From Deltaproteobacteria bacterium (GTDB taxonomy: Bacteria; Desulfobacterota; Desulfobacteria; Desulfobacterales; Desulfobacteraceae): 46,263 bases of DNA. The notes below the pieces were generated by a model, which was not told the origin of the DNA, ran no database searches, and saw nothing but the letters and a program-made list of their open reading frames with translations. The position numbers and the translations under genes were made by a program. Where the stretch lies: NCBI GenBank assembly GCA_013151635.1, contig JAADHV010000045.1, positions 1-46,263 on the forward strand, given 5' to 3'. Below, in pieces: positions 19,952 to 28,282 of the stretch; positions within the stretch are counted from its first letter, which is position 1, and each line of letters begins with the position of its first letter.

Positions 19952-21367
19952 TCATGGTCTGATTCTAATAGACGGATAAATGCCTTCATTGTTACCTGAC
20001 CTGTAGGGGTGCAGGATATTAAACGAAATCTGCTGCCCGTTCTGGGCATGCCCTCTTAATTCGCTGCCATCCTTACAATAGGCCCCGTTGGCTTCAAGGA
20101 TATGTTCAATCCTTTGAACAAAAGCGTCTATAAAGCTCTTGCCATTACCCTTAAAAATCATGTCCCCGATATTAAGCGTTCCCGCAAACTGATTGAGCTT
20201 ATCCATGGCAATGGAGTTGGTTTTTAAATCTTTTTCGCATGTAATATATCCCCAGACAATAGAGTTGTCCAAAATCTCCAGGGGAGTTTTAATATCAATA
20301 ATGGTATGTGGCATCACTACACATCCCTTGCCGATGATCAGTCTTGCCTTCTCTTTCCCAAAAAGAAAAGAATTAAATCCCACAAATGTCTTTTGGCCGA
20401 CATCGGTATTGATAACCTTGCCGCCATGGGCTGTAACATCCATGCCCATCAGGCGGGAATCTATTATGTAGGTGTTTTCCTGGGCATTGGAACCGTCTCC
20501 CATCAATGCATTATTAAGATAGGCTCCCTGGGAAATAAGAACATTTTCCCCGATTCTGGTATCCCCTTTAATAACTGCATGCCGGTTTACAGCAGAACTG
20601 TCCGGAGCGTCAACAGGGTCAACGTCCACAAGCCGGAACAAATGTTCATATTCAGGCTCTTTTCCGGTTACAAAATTATAAATCAGGCCACGGGGCTGAA
20701 AAGAATCATTGACCCCTATGTATTTAGCGAGTATCTCCGGTTTGTACTTAAATTTAAAGCAAAATTCATCTGTTTCAATATGAATCACTCCAGGATCAAT
20801 CTTTTTATGAAAAAGCTCACCTGCCTGGATATAAGAAAACTCACCTATAATACAGGAATGGAGATCCATAAGGTCAATGGTTGAAAACGGTCCTAAAAAG
20901 CATCCTTCCATCGTAGCCCCGTGGATATTGGCATAATGGGAAGACACCGTGTTCCTGATGGTAAACTCCTCAGGTGTTTCAGGGTTGCGGGAATTATGAT
21001 GAACCAGGGTTTTGTACAGCAGGCTGTTATTGATTACAATGGTTTCGTCTTCAATCAGCGGCAAGGGATTTTCCTGGTCCATAATATCCCCTTTACGCTT
21101 TAATTCATCTCCCCGGATATCACTTTTATAAATTATTGACTGGTTTACAGAACATTTGCCAAGAAAATAGCTTCCTGCCATGCTGGCATTTCTAAAATTA
21201 AAATCAATGGGATGACAGGAAGTAACCCCGTAAAGACAATAGAACCTGGATAGTTTATCATATTCAATGGCATTGGCTGCAAAACTGCCTGCATCAAAAT
21301 TAAATTCCCTGAGATTTGCATTAATCCTGCTGACAATCCGTTTGTTCAAAAGCCTGAGATTTTCCAT
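19952..21367 (-). CDS. Left-handed beta-helix (hexapeptide-repeat) protein of unknown role
   Basis: A 471-residue soluble protein. Residues about 255-370 contain imperfect hexapeptide repeats (AVIKGDTRIGENVLISQGAY, LIIGKGCVVMPHTIIDI) typical of left-handed beta-helix acyltransferases and nucleotidyltransferase-associated domains; shorter stretches in the first half (NASMAGSYFLGKCSVNQSII) also look like beta-helix turns. No catalytic histidine pattern of a known acyltransferase is evident and no nucleotidyltransferase domain is present, so the activity is unknown. It ends 14 bases from the convergent SulP gene and is divergent from the sigma-54 regulator, so it is probably monocistronic. Confidence 0.7.
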   Translation of the reverse strand: MENLRLLNKRIVSRINANLREFNFDAGSFAANAIEYDKLSRFYCLYGVTSCHPIDFNFRNASMAGSYFLGKCSVNQSIIYKSDIRGDELKRKGDIMDQENPLPLIEDETIVINNSLLYKTLVHHNSRNPETPEEFTIRNTVSSHYANIHGATMEGCFLGPFSTIDLMDLHSCIIGEFSYIQAGELFHKKIDPGVIHIETDEFCFKFKYKPEILAKYIGVNDSFQPRGLIYNFVTGKEPEYEHLFRLVDVDPVDAPDSSAVNRHAVIKGDTRIGENVLISQGAYLNNALMGDGSNAQENTYIIDSRLMGMDVTAHGGKVINTDVGQKTFVGFNSFLFGKEKARLIIGKGCVVMPHTIIDIKTPLEILDNSIVWGYITCEKDLKTNSIAMDKLNQFAGTLNIGDMIFKGNGKSFIDAFVQRIEHILEANGAYCKDGSELRGHAQNGQQISFNILHPYRSGNNEGIYPSIRIRP

Positions 21368-21415
21368 ACTGTTTTTCCATCAATGACAGGTCGTTGTAAA
21401 CAATTCTGGTTTCGA

Positions 21416-21430
21416 TATGAATTATTCATA
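21416..21430. promoter_or_regulatory. 15-bp palindrome between the beta-helix gene and the sigma-54 regulator
   Basis: TATGAAT-T-ATTCATA is a perfect inverted repeat with one central base. A shorter version, TATGA-T-TCATA, occurs at 23842-23852 in front of the sigma-54 promoter. The pair could be binding sites of the regulator encoded at 21599, but the AT-rich context allows chance. Confidence 0.3.
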
Positions 21431-21598
21431 CCATAGGTTCCTATTTGAAACAACTTCATTGTTACGGCTGTTAAAATCAATACGGCAACCAATGATTTTA
21501 TTTGATTAAACTCATTTTGAATGGTAAAAAGCTAATTATGAATAAAATGAAAGGGTTTTCAAATTGAAACATCAAGGAATGGCATATAAATAAATAAC

Positions 21599-23017
21599 AT
21601 GGATTTTTCATATCCCCATATCCATCACCTTGTGACACACCCTGTTGAGTTTAAGTGTCTCATTGATGCCATTCCCCTTGGAATACTCGTACTTGACCCT
21701 GACAGGAGAGTTGTTTCACTGAACAGGACTTTTCAAGCGCTGTCAGGATTTTCTCTTTCCGATGCCAGGGGCATTCACTGCCGTAATATCCTTCGAAGCA
21801 CTGCCTGCATTTATGAGTGTCCAATTTTAAAAATGACCCATGATGATCGACCTGTTTTTTGCGAAAGCGATATGATCAACCTGGATCGGCAGCATTTTCC
21901 AATCAGAATGACAACTGCACCGATTATTGATATAAATGGAAAAACAGCAGGGTTTATTGAAACCATTGAAGATATAAGAACTTCCCAGACATTTGATACT
22001 AACAAGGGAATGGCCTACAGCTTTGCAAATATTATCGGCAGAAGCCATCAAATGGAAAAAATCTTTCAAACCCTGCCCGTGCTTGCTCAAAGTGATACTT
22101 CCGTTCTTATCACTGGTGAAACAGGAACCGGCAAAGACCTTGTTGCAGAAGCCATCCACCAGACATCGGGCCGGGCCTCCGGGCCCTTTATCAAGATAAA
22201 CTGCGGGGCCCTGCCTGAAACCCTTCTTGAATCTGAAATATTCGGGCATCAAAAAGGGGCTTTCACAGGTGCGGTTGAAAATAAGCCCGGCCGGTTCAGG
22301 CTTGCCCACAACGGTACTATTTTTTTAACGGAAATAGGTGACCTTCCCATTTCCCTCCAGGTAAAACTCCTGACCTTCCTGGATGATAAAATAATTTATC
22401 CCCTTGGGAGTACCAAAGGATTTAAAGCCAATGTCAGAATGGTTACTGCAACCCATAGAGACCTCGAGTTAATGGTTAGTGAAGGCCGGTTCAGAAAAGA
22501 CTTGTTGTTCAGATTAAATGTTGCAAGAATACACCTTCCACCTCTAAGAGAACGGGATGGAGACATAAGACTTCTTCTGGATTACTTTTTCAACACTTAT
22601 AAAAAACAGCTTGCAAAACGAATCAATGGATTTTCAAGAGAGGTATTAACAAGACTTCTTAACTATGATTATGAAGGAAATATCCGGGAATTAAAAAATA
22701 TTGTAGAGTATGCTGTAAACATTGCAACAGGTCCCATGATTGAAGTCCAGCATCTTCCGGCATATCTTGTGGAGGAACCACCCACCCCCGGGAGGGCACA
22801 TGCCGATCAAAACAACAATACTGTTTTTCCGGATGATGATGAGTATATAGGTTTGAACGGAACTATGTCAGGAAAAGGTGAATGGGCCCTGGCTGAAAAA
22901 AAAATGATACTTAAAGCCCTGATTCAAGCCAGGGGGAAAAAAACAAAAGCCGCTCAGATTTTAGGTTGGGGACGAAGTACATTATGGCGGAAAATAAAAC
23001 ATCATAAATTAGAATAA
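21599..23017 (+). CDS. PAS-sensing sigma-54-dependent transcriptional activator
   Basis: A 472-residue enhancer-binding protein. It has a PAS domain (about 20-130) with a cysteine cluster (C at HCRN, ACIYEC) that suggests redox or metal sensing, an AAA+ domain with Walker A GETGTGK (from G173), the sigma-54-contacting GAFTGA loop (220-225), Walker B as FLTEIGD with T244 in place of the usual aspartate, and a Fis-type HTH at the C-terminus (AAQILGWGRSTLWRKIK). There is no receiver domain, so it is not a classic NtrC-type response regulator. It is four bases upstream of the NifX-like gene, and a sigma-54 promoter lies downstream at 23945. Confidence 0.95.
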   Translation: MDFSYPHIHHLVTHPVEFKCLIDAIPLGILVLDPDRRVVSLNRTFQALSGFSLSDARGIHCRNILRSTACIYECPILKMTHDDRPVFCESDMINLDRQHFPIRMTTAPIIDINGKTAGFIETIEDIRTSQTFDTNKGMAYSFANIIGRSHQMEKIFQTLPVLAQSDTSVLITGETGTGKDLVAEAIHQTSGRASGPFIKINCGALPETLLESEIFGHQKGAFTGAVENKPGRFRLAHNGTIFLTEIGDLPISLQVKLLTFLDDKIIYPLGSTKGFKANVRMVTATHRDLELMVSEGRFRKDLLFRLNVARIHLPPLRERDGDIRLLLDYFFNTYKKQLAKRINGFSREVLTRLLNYDYEGNIRELKNIVEYAVNIATGPMIEVQHLPAYLVEEPPTPGRAHADQNNNTVFPDDDEYIGLNGTMSGKGEWALAEKKMILKALIQARGKKTKAAQILGWGRSTLWRKIKHHKLE

Positions 23018-23020
23018 ATT

Positions 23021-23380
23021 ATGATTAATAGAATTATGATACCATTATATAAGAACGAGGTAGCCCCCCGTTTTGATCTGGCAACAGAAGTGATGGTTGC
23101 CATTGTCTCAACCGGCAATAAACTTGAGGAACAAAAAATCATTGTTTTGCCCAGATCTTCTCCTGAGGACCTTTGCCATCAAATGCTTTCAGAAAATATC
23201 AACACCCTGATCTGCGGCGCCATCGAAGATGAATATTATCAGTTTTTAAAATGGAAAAAACTGTCCGTATTTTACAATGTCTCGGGGAAATGGGAACATG
23301 CTTTTAAAAAACTTCTCAATAATTCCCTTAAAAACGGGGATCTGCTTTCTAAAAGAATAGTCGAGGGAAAAAATGTCTGA
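23021..23380 (+). CDS. NifX/NifB-C-terminal-like (dinitrogenase cofactor-family) protein
   Basis: A 119-residue single-domain protein resembling the Nitro_FeMo-Co fold: IPLYKNEVAPRFDLATEVMV is the typical first strand and loop, and NINTLICGAIEDEYYQFL the later strand-helix. Members of this family bind iron-molybdenum or other metal clusters, but stand-alone versions in sulfate reducers are widespread and not tied to nitrogenase. No nif gene is present here. It lies between the sigma-54 activator and a lone receiver, overlapping the latter by eight bases, so it may carry a metal or redox signal to the activator. Confidence 0.75.
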   Translation: MINRIMIPLYKNEVAPRFDLATEVMVAIVSTGNKLEEQKIIVLPRSSPEDLCHQMLSENINTLICGAIEDEYYQFLKWKKLSVFYNVSGKWEHAFKKLLNNSLKNGDLLSKRIVEGKNV

Positions 23381-23744
23381 AAATTCCATTAAAATTCTTT
23401 TGATTGACGATGAAGAAGAGTTTATCAACACACTTGCACAGAGACTTGAGTTCAGGGGTTATAAAGCCGAAACTGCCCCGGACGGGCAAACCGGCATCAA
23501 CCTGTTGGCAAAGAATCACTTTGATGTTGCTATTCTTGATTTGATGATGCCGGGATTAAACGGGATTGATACTCTCAAACAAATTAAAAATATCCTGCCG
23601 GATCTTCCTGTCATCCTCCTTACAGGCCACGGCTCCACAAAAGCCGGAATTAAGGGTATGCACTTAGGGGCATCGGATTACCTGATGAAGCCGTTGGATA
23701 TCAATGACCTGATTACAAAAATTTCTCTCGCCCTGGGAAAATAA
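23373..23744 (+). CDS. Stand-alone receiver-domain response regulator
   Basis: A 123-residue CheY-like receiver with no output domain. The acidic pair is in LLIDDEEEF, the phospho-acceptor is D56 in ILDLMMPG, the switch threonine is in LLTGHGS, and the lysine is in YLMKPLD. It is closely similar to the C-terminal receivers of the two downstream kinase-like proteins and to the receiver at 44760, suggesting duplication of one receiver. Its start overlaps the end of the NifX-like gene (ATGTCTGA). It may pass phosphate within the signalling cluster. Confidence 0.93.
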   Translation: MSENSIKILLIDDEEEFINTLAQRLEFRGYKAETAPDGQTGINLLAKNHFDVAILDLMMPGLNGIDTLKQIKNILPDLPVILLTGHGSTKAGIKGMHLGASDYLMKPLDINDLITKISLALGK

Positions 23745-23828
23745 ATTATTGCGCCTTGAAATTTGGCAAATCAGGCCAAAAATGCGACCTTGCGTTCACA
23801 GAATCAAATTCCATGGATGGGTTTTGAC

Positions 23829-23874
23829 CATATTGTTTCAATATGATTCATAATGTTTTTCAATCAGTGCTTTA
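23829..23874. promoter_or_regulatory. Inverted repeat and IHF-like site upstream of the sigma-54 promoter
   Basis: CATATTG-TTT-CAATATG (23829-23845) has perfect seven-base arms about 100 bases upstream of the -24 element, the usual place for an enhancer-binding protein; it overlaps TATGA-T-TCATA (23842-23852). An exact match to the IHF consensus WATCARNNNNTTR lies at 23862-23874, between this site and the promoter. The 9-mer TTGTTTCAA in its centre also occurs inverted at 21445-21453. The order UAS, IHF, promoter is classic for sigma-54 control. Confidence 0.5.
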
Positions 23875-23944
23875 TTCTGTTTCAGATTGTATTTAAAAAA
23901 ATAATGATTTTAAGGAATCCTTGATAAACAAGGCTTTTCACACC

Positions 23945-23960
23945 TGGCACGATCATTGCT
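23945..23960 (+). promoter_or_regulatory. Sigma-54 promoter
   Basis: TGGCACG-N4-TTGCT matches the sigma-54 consensus (TGGCACG-N4-TTGCW) at every defined position. The -12 GC is about 44 bases before the ATG at 24003, and a sigma-54 activator gene lies about 1 kb upstream. It should drive the kinase-like/receiver genes and perhaps the whole set to trkH. Confidence 0.9.
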
Positions 23961-24002
23961 GCACTCTTAAATCAATAACAATAATTTAAAGACGAGGTGA
24001 AC

Positions 24003-25217
24003 ATGCCGGTTTTAACACTTTCCAACGGGTTGCATTCCAATGCAAAAAAAATCGTTGCACAACTTGAGGTAAATTCAGGATATGCCATTATAACCGATAA
24101 AATGATCATTGAAAAGACAGCTTCCAGGCATCACCTTAAATTATCGACAATCAGGAAAGTCATCCTGACAAAACAGATTGCATTTAATGACTTTACCCAT
24201 GAAAAAGAAAAATGCATGGCCTGCCTGAAACAGGTTGTAGCCCAATATTCACAGACCGATAACTGCTTATTTCACGGCATACTTGGACACCTTATCCCAA
24301 GACAGATAACGCATGTGATACGCATCCTTGTTATTACCGATAAGGAGACCCGGGTCAAAAACTGCATGGCACTTAACAACAGCTCCAGAAAAGAGGCTTT
24401 AAAAGAAATTAACCGCTTTGACAAGCTTGCCATCTTATGGACAAGACAAACCATTGGTAAAAAAGCCTTTGATGAATCCATATATGACATTGTCATTCCG
24501 ACAGATAAGCTCAATACCCGGGAATCAGTGGCTCTGATTGAAGAACATGCAAAAAATTTAAATTCCATTCCTGATACACTTGTCCAAAAAGAAAATACGG
24601 ATTTTGAACTGGCTGCACGGGTTGAAGTTGCCCTGGCAGAGGTTGGCAACAAGCTCTATATCCGGTCCGACAGCGGCAATATTACGGTTACCATTGATAA
24701 AAGTGTAATGATGCTTGCAAAGTTCCAGCAAAAAATCACTGCAATTGCCCGAAAAATCAATGGGGTGAAGTCTGTTGAGACAAATCTCGGCAAGAATTAT
24801 TATTCCAATACGATTGTCCGCCAGCTTGATGTTGATACGCCGGCAAGGCTCCTTCTGGTAGATGATGAAAAAGAATTTGTTCAGACACTTTCAGAACGCC
24901 TCAAACTCAGGCAATTCCCCAGTAAAATAGCCTATGACGGAAAGCAGGCATTGGATCTGACGAATAAAGAAGACCTGGACGTCATGATACTGGATCTGAA
25001 AATGCCCGGGATCGACGGATTTGAAGTATTAAAAAAAATCAAAGAAACAAAACCTCATATTGAAGTCATCATACTGACCGGACACGGATCAGCACAAGAC
25101 AAGGAAAAATGCATGGAACTCGGCGCATTTGCCTATCTGCAAAAACCCGCTGACATTGATCTTCTGACCAGCACCATGAAACAGGCCTATGAAAAAATAA
25201 ATACTGAAAAAGAATAA
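24003..25217 (+). CDS. Cytidylate-kinase-like / BON-like / receiver fusion protein (first copy)
   Basis: A 404-residue soluble three-part protein. Residues 1-190 resemble the cytidylate-kinase-like family (Cytidylate_kin2), but the phosphate loop is eroded (GLHSNAKK where GxxxxGK is expected). Residues about 200-265 look like a BON domain (ARVEVALAEVGNKLYIRSDS, ending INGVKSVETNLG). Residues about 277-400 are a full receiver (LLLVDDEKEF, phospho-acceptor D331 in ILDLKMPG, LTGHGS, LQKPAD). Start at ATG 24003 with GAGG upstream; a GTG two codons earlier is less likely. It is the first gene after the sigma-54 promoter and 12 bases before its paralogue. Output is unknown; catalysis by the kinase part is doubtful. 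Confidence 0.85.
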   Translation: MPVLTLSNGLHSNAKKIVAQLEVNSGYAIITDKMIIEKTASRHHLKLSTIRKVILTKQIAFNDFTHEKEKCMACLKQVVAQYSQTDNCLFHGILGHLIPRQITHVIRILVITDKETRVKNCMALNNSSRKEALKEINRFDKLAILWTRQTIGKKAFDESIYDIVIPTDKLNTRESVALIEEHAKNLNSIPDTLVQKENTDFELAARVEVALAEVGNKLYIRSDSGNITVTIDKSVMMLAKFQQKITAIARKINGVKSVETNLGKNYYSNTIVRQLDVDTPARLLLVDDEKEFVQTLSERLKLRQFPSKIAYDGKQALDLTNKEDLDVMILDLKMPGIDGFEVLKKIKETKPHIEVIILTGHGSAQDKEKCMELGAFAYLQKPADIDLLTSTMKQAYEKINTEKE

Positions 25218-25229
25218 GGAGATACTGCC

Positions 25230-26453
25230 ATGGCAATTATAAAAACATTCAGTGCCGGATTCTGCAAGGGCAATGATGTCATCAACCAATTGATTAAAAA
25301 AACGAAATTCAGGCATGCTTCAACCGGTCAAATCATATCAGAAGCCGCCATTCTTGCTGACATGAAAATATCCAAGGTTGAGAATGCATTAACGCTTAAA
25401 ACATCTGTCTTTGAAAAATTCACACATGAAAAAAAATATGCCCTGGCCTACATCAAACTGGTCATCTCAAAAATGCTGATGGTCTCGGCCGGAAGGGATT
25501 TAATTTTGTCCGGATATCCCACCCAGCTTATTCCAAGAGAAATCACCCATTTTTTCCGGGTTGGTTTGATTGCTGACATGAAATTCCGCGTGGCAACATT
25601 GCAGGGGCAGCAGGCAGCTACAAAAGAGGAGGCTGAACAGCAGATCTTAAGGCTTGATGAAGAACAGGCCAAGTGGCTGGCTAAGTATTGCAGTATATAT
25701 GAAGCTTTTAATCCGACAGACTATGATTTGATCATTCCCATGAATACAGAATCTGTGGAAGAAGCATCTGATCTTGTCATACAACACCTGAATGAAGATA
25801 TTTTCCAGCCTACCCGGACATCCAACCAGGCAATAAAGGATTTTAACCTCCTGGCAAGTGTTGAGGTTGCCCTGGCCAAAAAAGGACATGATGTTACGGT
25901 AGCAGCAAAAAATGGAAATGTCAGGATCACCATTAATAAAGAGAGTTCCAGGTTTAGCCGGTTAAAGGATGAAATTTGTGCAATTGTCGAACAGGTGGAC
26001 GGGGTTGAAGATGTCAAAATAGGCAGGGACGGGGATCTGTCTGAACATGGGGCCTATAGAAAATACAATGAAAAAATGCCCTCAAAAGTCCTTCTGGTGG
26101 ATGATGAGCAGGAGTTTGTCAAAACGCTTTCCGAGCGATTGACTCTCAGGGACATGGGTTCTGCGGTCGTCCATGACGGGGAATCGGCATTGCGCCTCAT
26201 TGAACAGGATGAGCCGGATGTAATGGTCCTTGATTTAAAAATGCCGGGCCAAAGCGGAATTGATGTTTTAAAAAAGGTAAAACAGACCCATCCTTTAATT
26301 GAAGTCATTATTCTCACAGGCCATGGGTCTGATGAAGACAGAAAGCAATGCATGGAGCTGGGCGCATTTGACTATCTGCACAAACCCACTGATATCACAA
26401 AACTCAGCCAGGTTATCAAAAAAGCCAACGAAAAAGTCAGCCAGAGACGTTAA
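25230..26453 (+). CDS. Cytidylate-kinase-like / BON-like / receiver fusion protein (second copy)
   Basis: A 407-residue paralogue of the preceding protein with the same order: kinase-like (1-195), BON-like (about 207-270, ASVEVALAKKGHDV, VDGVEDVKIG) and receiver (about 287-405, LLVDDEQEF, phospho-acceptor D335 in VLDLKMPG, LTGHGS, LHKPTD). Its would-be P-loop is GFCKGNDV and also departs from GxxxxGK. The FTHEKK and IPREITHFFRVGLIADMKFRV stretches are shared with the first copy and with the gene at 30310. It has GGAG before the ATG. Eighteen bases later comes the histidine kinase that is the obvious candidate to phosphorylate both receivers. Confidence 0.86.
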   Translation: MAIIKTFSAGFCKGNDVINQLIKKTKFRHASTGQIISEAAILADMKISKVENALTLKTSVFEKFTHEKKYALAYIKLVISKMLMVSAGRDLILSGYPTQLIPREITHFFRVGLIADMKFRVATLQGQQAATKEEAEQQILRLDEEQAKWLAKYCSIYEAFNPTDYDLIIPMNTESVEEASDLVIQHLNEDIFQPTRTSNQAIKDFNLLASVEVALAKKGHDVTVAAKNGNVRITINKESSRFSRLKDEICAIVEQVDGVEDVKIGRDGDLSEHGAYRKYNEKMPSKVLLVDDEQEFVKTLSERLTLRDMGSAVVHDGESALRLIEQDEPDVMVLDLKMPGQSGIDVLKKVKQTHPLIEVIILTGHGSDEDRKQCMELGAFDYLHKPTDITKLSQVIKKANEKVSQRR

Positions 26454-26471
26454 TTAATAAAATTAAAAATC

Positions 26472-28217
26472 ATGCCGATAATGAATCCAATGCCTAAGAG
26501 CATCATGCCTGAATTCTGGCACCACAAGGAGAGGATTGCAGGGGGGAAAGGCCAGCAGTTTATTTTCCGGAACAAATGGTTTCTCCTTATGCAGGCAACC
26601 TGTATACTGACCCTGGTTCCATTGGTAATTTCAGCTTTTCTTTTCTACCAAAGCAATAAAACCGAAACTATTACAGACCTTGTTCTGGAAACTTATGTGC
26701 TGGCAAAAGGAGCTGCGACTGATGTTGAAATCTTTTTTGATCAATACCTTTCCACACTTCAGGTCATCTTCTCACAATATGAAGGAGAAAACCTGAAAAA
26801 AAGAAATGTCCTTAAAAAAATTCTTAAAAAAATTGAAAAGACAAATATCAGATTTTCCAGCCTGAATGTCATTGAGAAAAATGGGAGTATTATTGCCCGG
26901 TATGGCAAAGATGACTACCTGTCCGGGCATCAAATCATCGACCCTGTACAGATCACCCTGGGACAGGATCATTTTATTGACAGGGTTATTGCAAAAAATG
27001 GAGAAACACATTTTATTGTCAGTCTGAAAATTTTAAAGGGGACAGAGGATGTTTTTTCCCTGGCAGGCATCATTGACACCCGATCAATAAATGCATTTTT
27101 AAAAAAGCTGAAATTAAAAAACGTGGTGGATATTTATATTCTTGATAAAAATGGAATCCTTTTGACCTCATCTGCCTATTTTGGCAAATCCGGTTCAAAA
27201 ACAAGCCTGACCCAATCAAATATTTCCCCTTCATCAAGGGTCATTCCCAACCCGGGTACCACAAAAAAAAATAACGATTTCTTATTTTCAGGTATCAGCC
27301 AGATCAGTAACACAGATATGAGACTTGGAATCCTGATGTCAAATCACAGTTTTAAAGTCTTTATGGCACGAATCAGGTCCCATATTTTTATCATGGTATC
27401 TCTTTCTGTCCTGTTTGTTTCAATTGCCGTGTTCATGCTTGTAACATACCTTGTTCATGTTTTATACCAGGCAGACAAAGTCAGGCAGGTCTATCTTACC
27501 AAAGCTGCCCGCAGCAGTAAAATGGCTTCCATTGGCCAGCTTGCTGCCGGCGTAGCCCATGAAATCAACAACCCCCTTGCCATTATTAATGAACAGGCAG
27601 GACTTTTGCAGGATCTTTTTACCTTTTTGGAGGAATATAAAAAAGATACCAGGATAATATCTGCTGTGGACTCTATCATTAATGCTGTTGAGAGGGCCGG
27701 AATTATTACCCACAGGCTTCTCGGGTTTGCCAGGGAAACTGACAGCTGTGTTAAGGCCATTGATGTAAATGAAACTATTAAGGAGATACTGGGGTTTGTC
27801 CAAAAAGAGGCTGAATATAAATCCATCCACATCAATGTACAGGTCTGCCCACAGCTTCCCGAAATCATAACCGACCAGGGAAAATTACAGCAGATTATCA
27901 TCAATCTTGTGAATAATGCCATTGCAGCCCTGGACGAGAAAGGCACTCTCACAATAAAAGTCTTCAATAATATTCAAAATGAAGGCATCGACATAATTGT
28001 GCAGGATAATGGCTGCGGCATATCAAAGGAACACCAGAAAAAAATATTTGAACCTTTTTTTACAACAAAAGCCAAAATCGGCGGTACCGGGTTAGGCCTT
28101 GCCCTGACCTACGGATTGATCAGGGACCTGCGCGGCAGCCTTGAACTTGAAAGCAGGGCCGGGGCCGGAGCGACCTTTACTATCTCCCTTCCCTATGAAA
28201 TTAATGAAGAGGAATAA
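26472..28217 (+). CDS. Membrane sensor histidine kinase
   Basis: A 581-residue kinase with two membrane segments (about 36-58 and 298-325) that flank a periplasmic sensor of roughly 240 residues with Cache-like features (VIEKNGSIIARYG, IYILDKNGILLTS). The cytoplasmic part has HisKA with H363 in AAGVAHEINNPLAIIN and HATPase_c with NLVNNAIAAL, DNGCGIS and GGTGLGLALTYGL. It resembles NtrB/ZraS-like kinases that usually pair with sigma-54 regulators, but here the nearest receivers are those fused to the kinase-like proteins just upstream. The periplasmic ligand is unknown; small ions or carboxylates are possible. Confidence 0.94.
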   Translation: MPIMNPMPKSIMPEFWHHKERIAGGKGQQFIFRNKWFLLMQATCILTLVPLVISAFLFYQSNKTETITDLVLETYVLAKGAATDVEIFFDQYLSTLQVIFSQYEGENLKKRNVLKKILKKIEKTNIRFSSLNVIEKNGSIIARYGKDDYLSGHQIIDPVQITLGQDHFIDRVIAKNGETHFIVSLKILKGTEDVFSLAGIIDTRSINAFLKKLKLKNVVDIYILDKNGILLTSSAYFGKSGSKTSLTQSNISPSSRVIPNPGTTKKNNDFLFSGISQISNTDMRLGILMSNHSFKVFMARIRSHIFIMVSLSVLFVSIAVFMLVTYLVHVLYQADKVRQVYLTKAARSSKMASIGQLAAGVAHEINNPLAIINEQAGLLQDLFTFLEEYKKDTRIISAVDSIINAVERAGIITHRLLGFARETDSCVKAIDVNETIKEILGFVQKEAEYKSIHINVQVCPQLPEIITDQGKLQQIIINLVNNAIAALDEKGTLTIKVFNNIQNEGIDIIVQDNGCGISKEHQKKIFEPFFTTKAKIGGTGLGLALTYGLIRDLRGSLELESRAGAGATFTISLPYEINEEE

Positions 28218-28282
28218 AAAAAGATAGTGAATTTAAATTATTAAAAATAATAATCATGACGTATGACAGGGAGGAGTTTGGA

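Noticed and set aside
23762-23780. Six-base-arm hairpin after the lone receiver as a terminator
   Set aside because: The stem is short and no T run follows, so it is not a credible terminator on its own.
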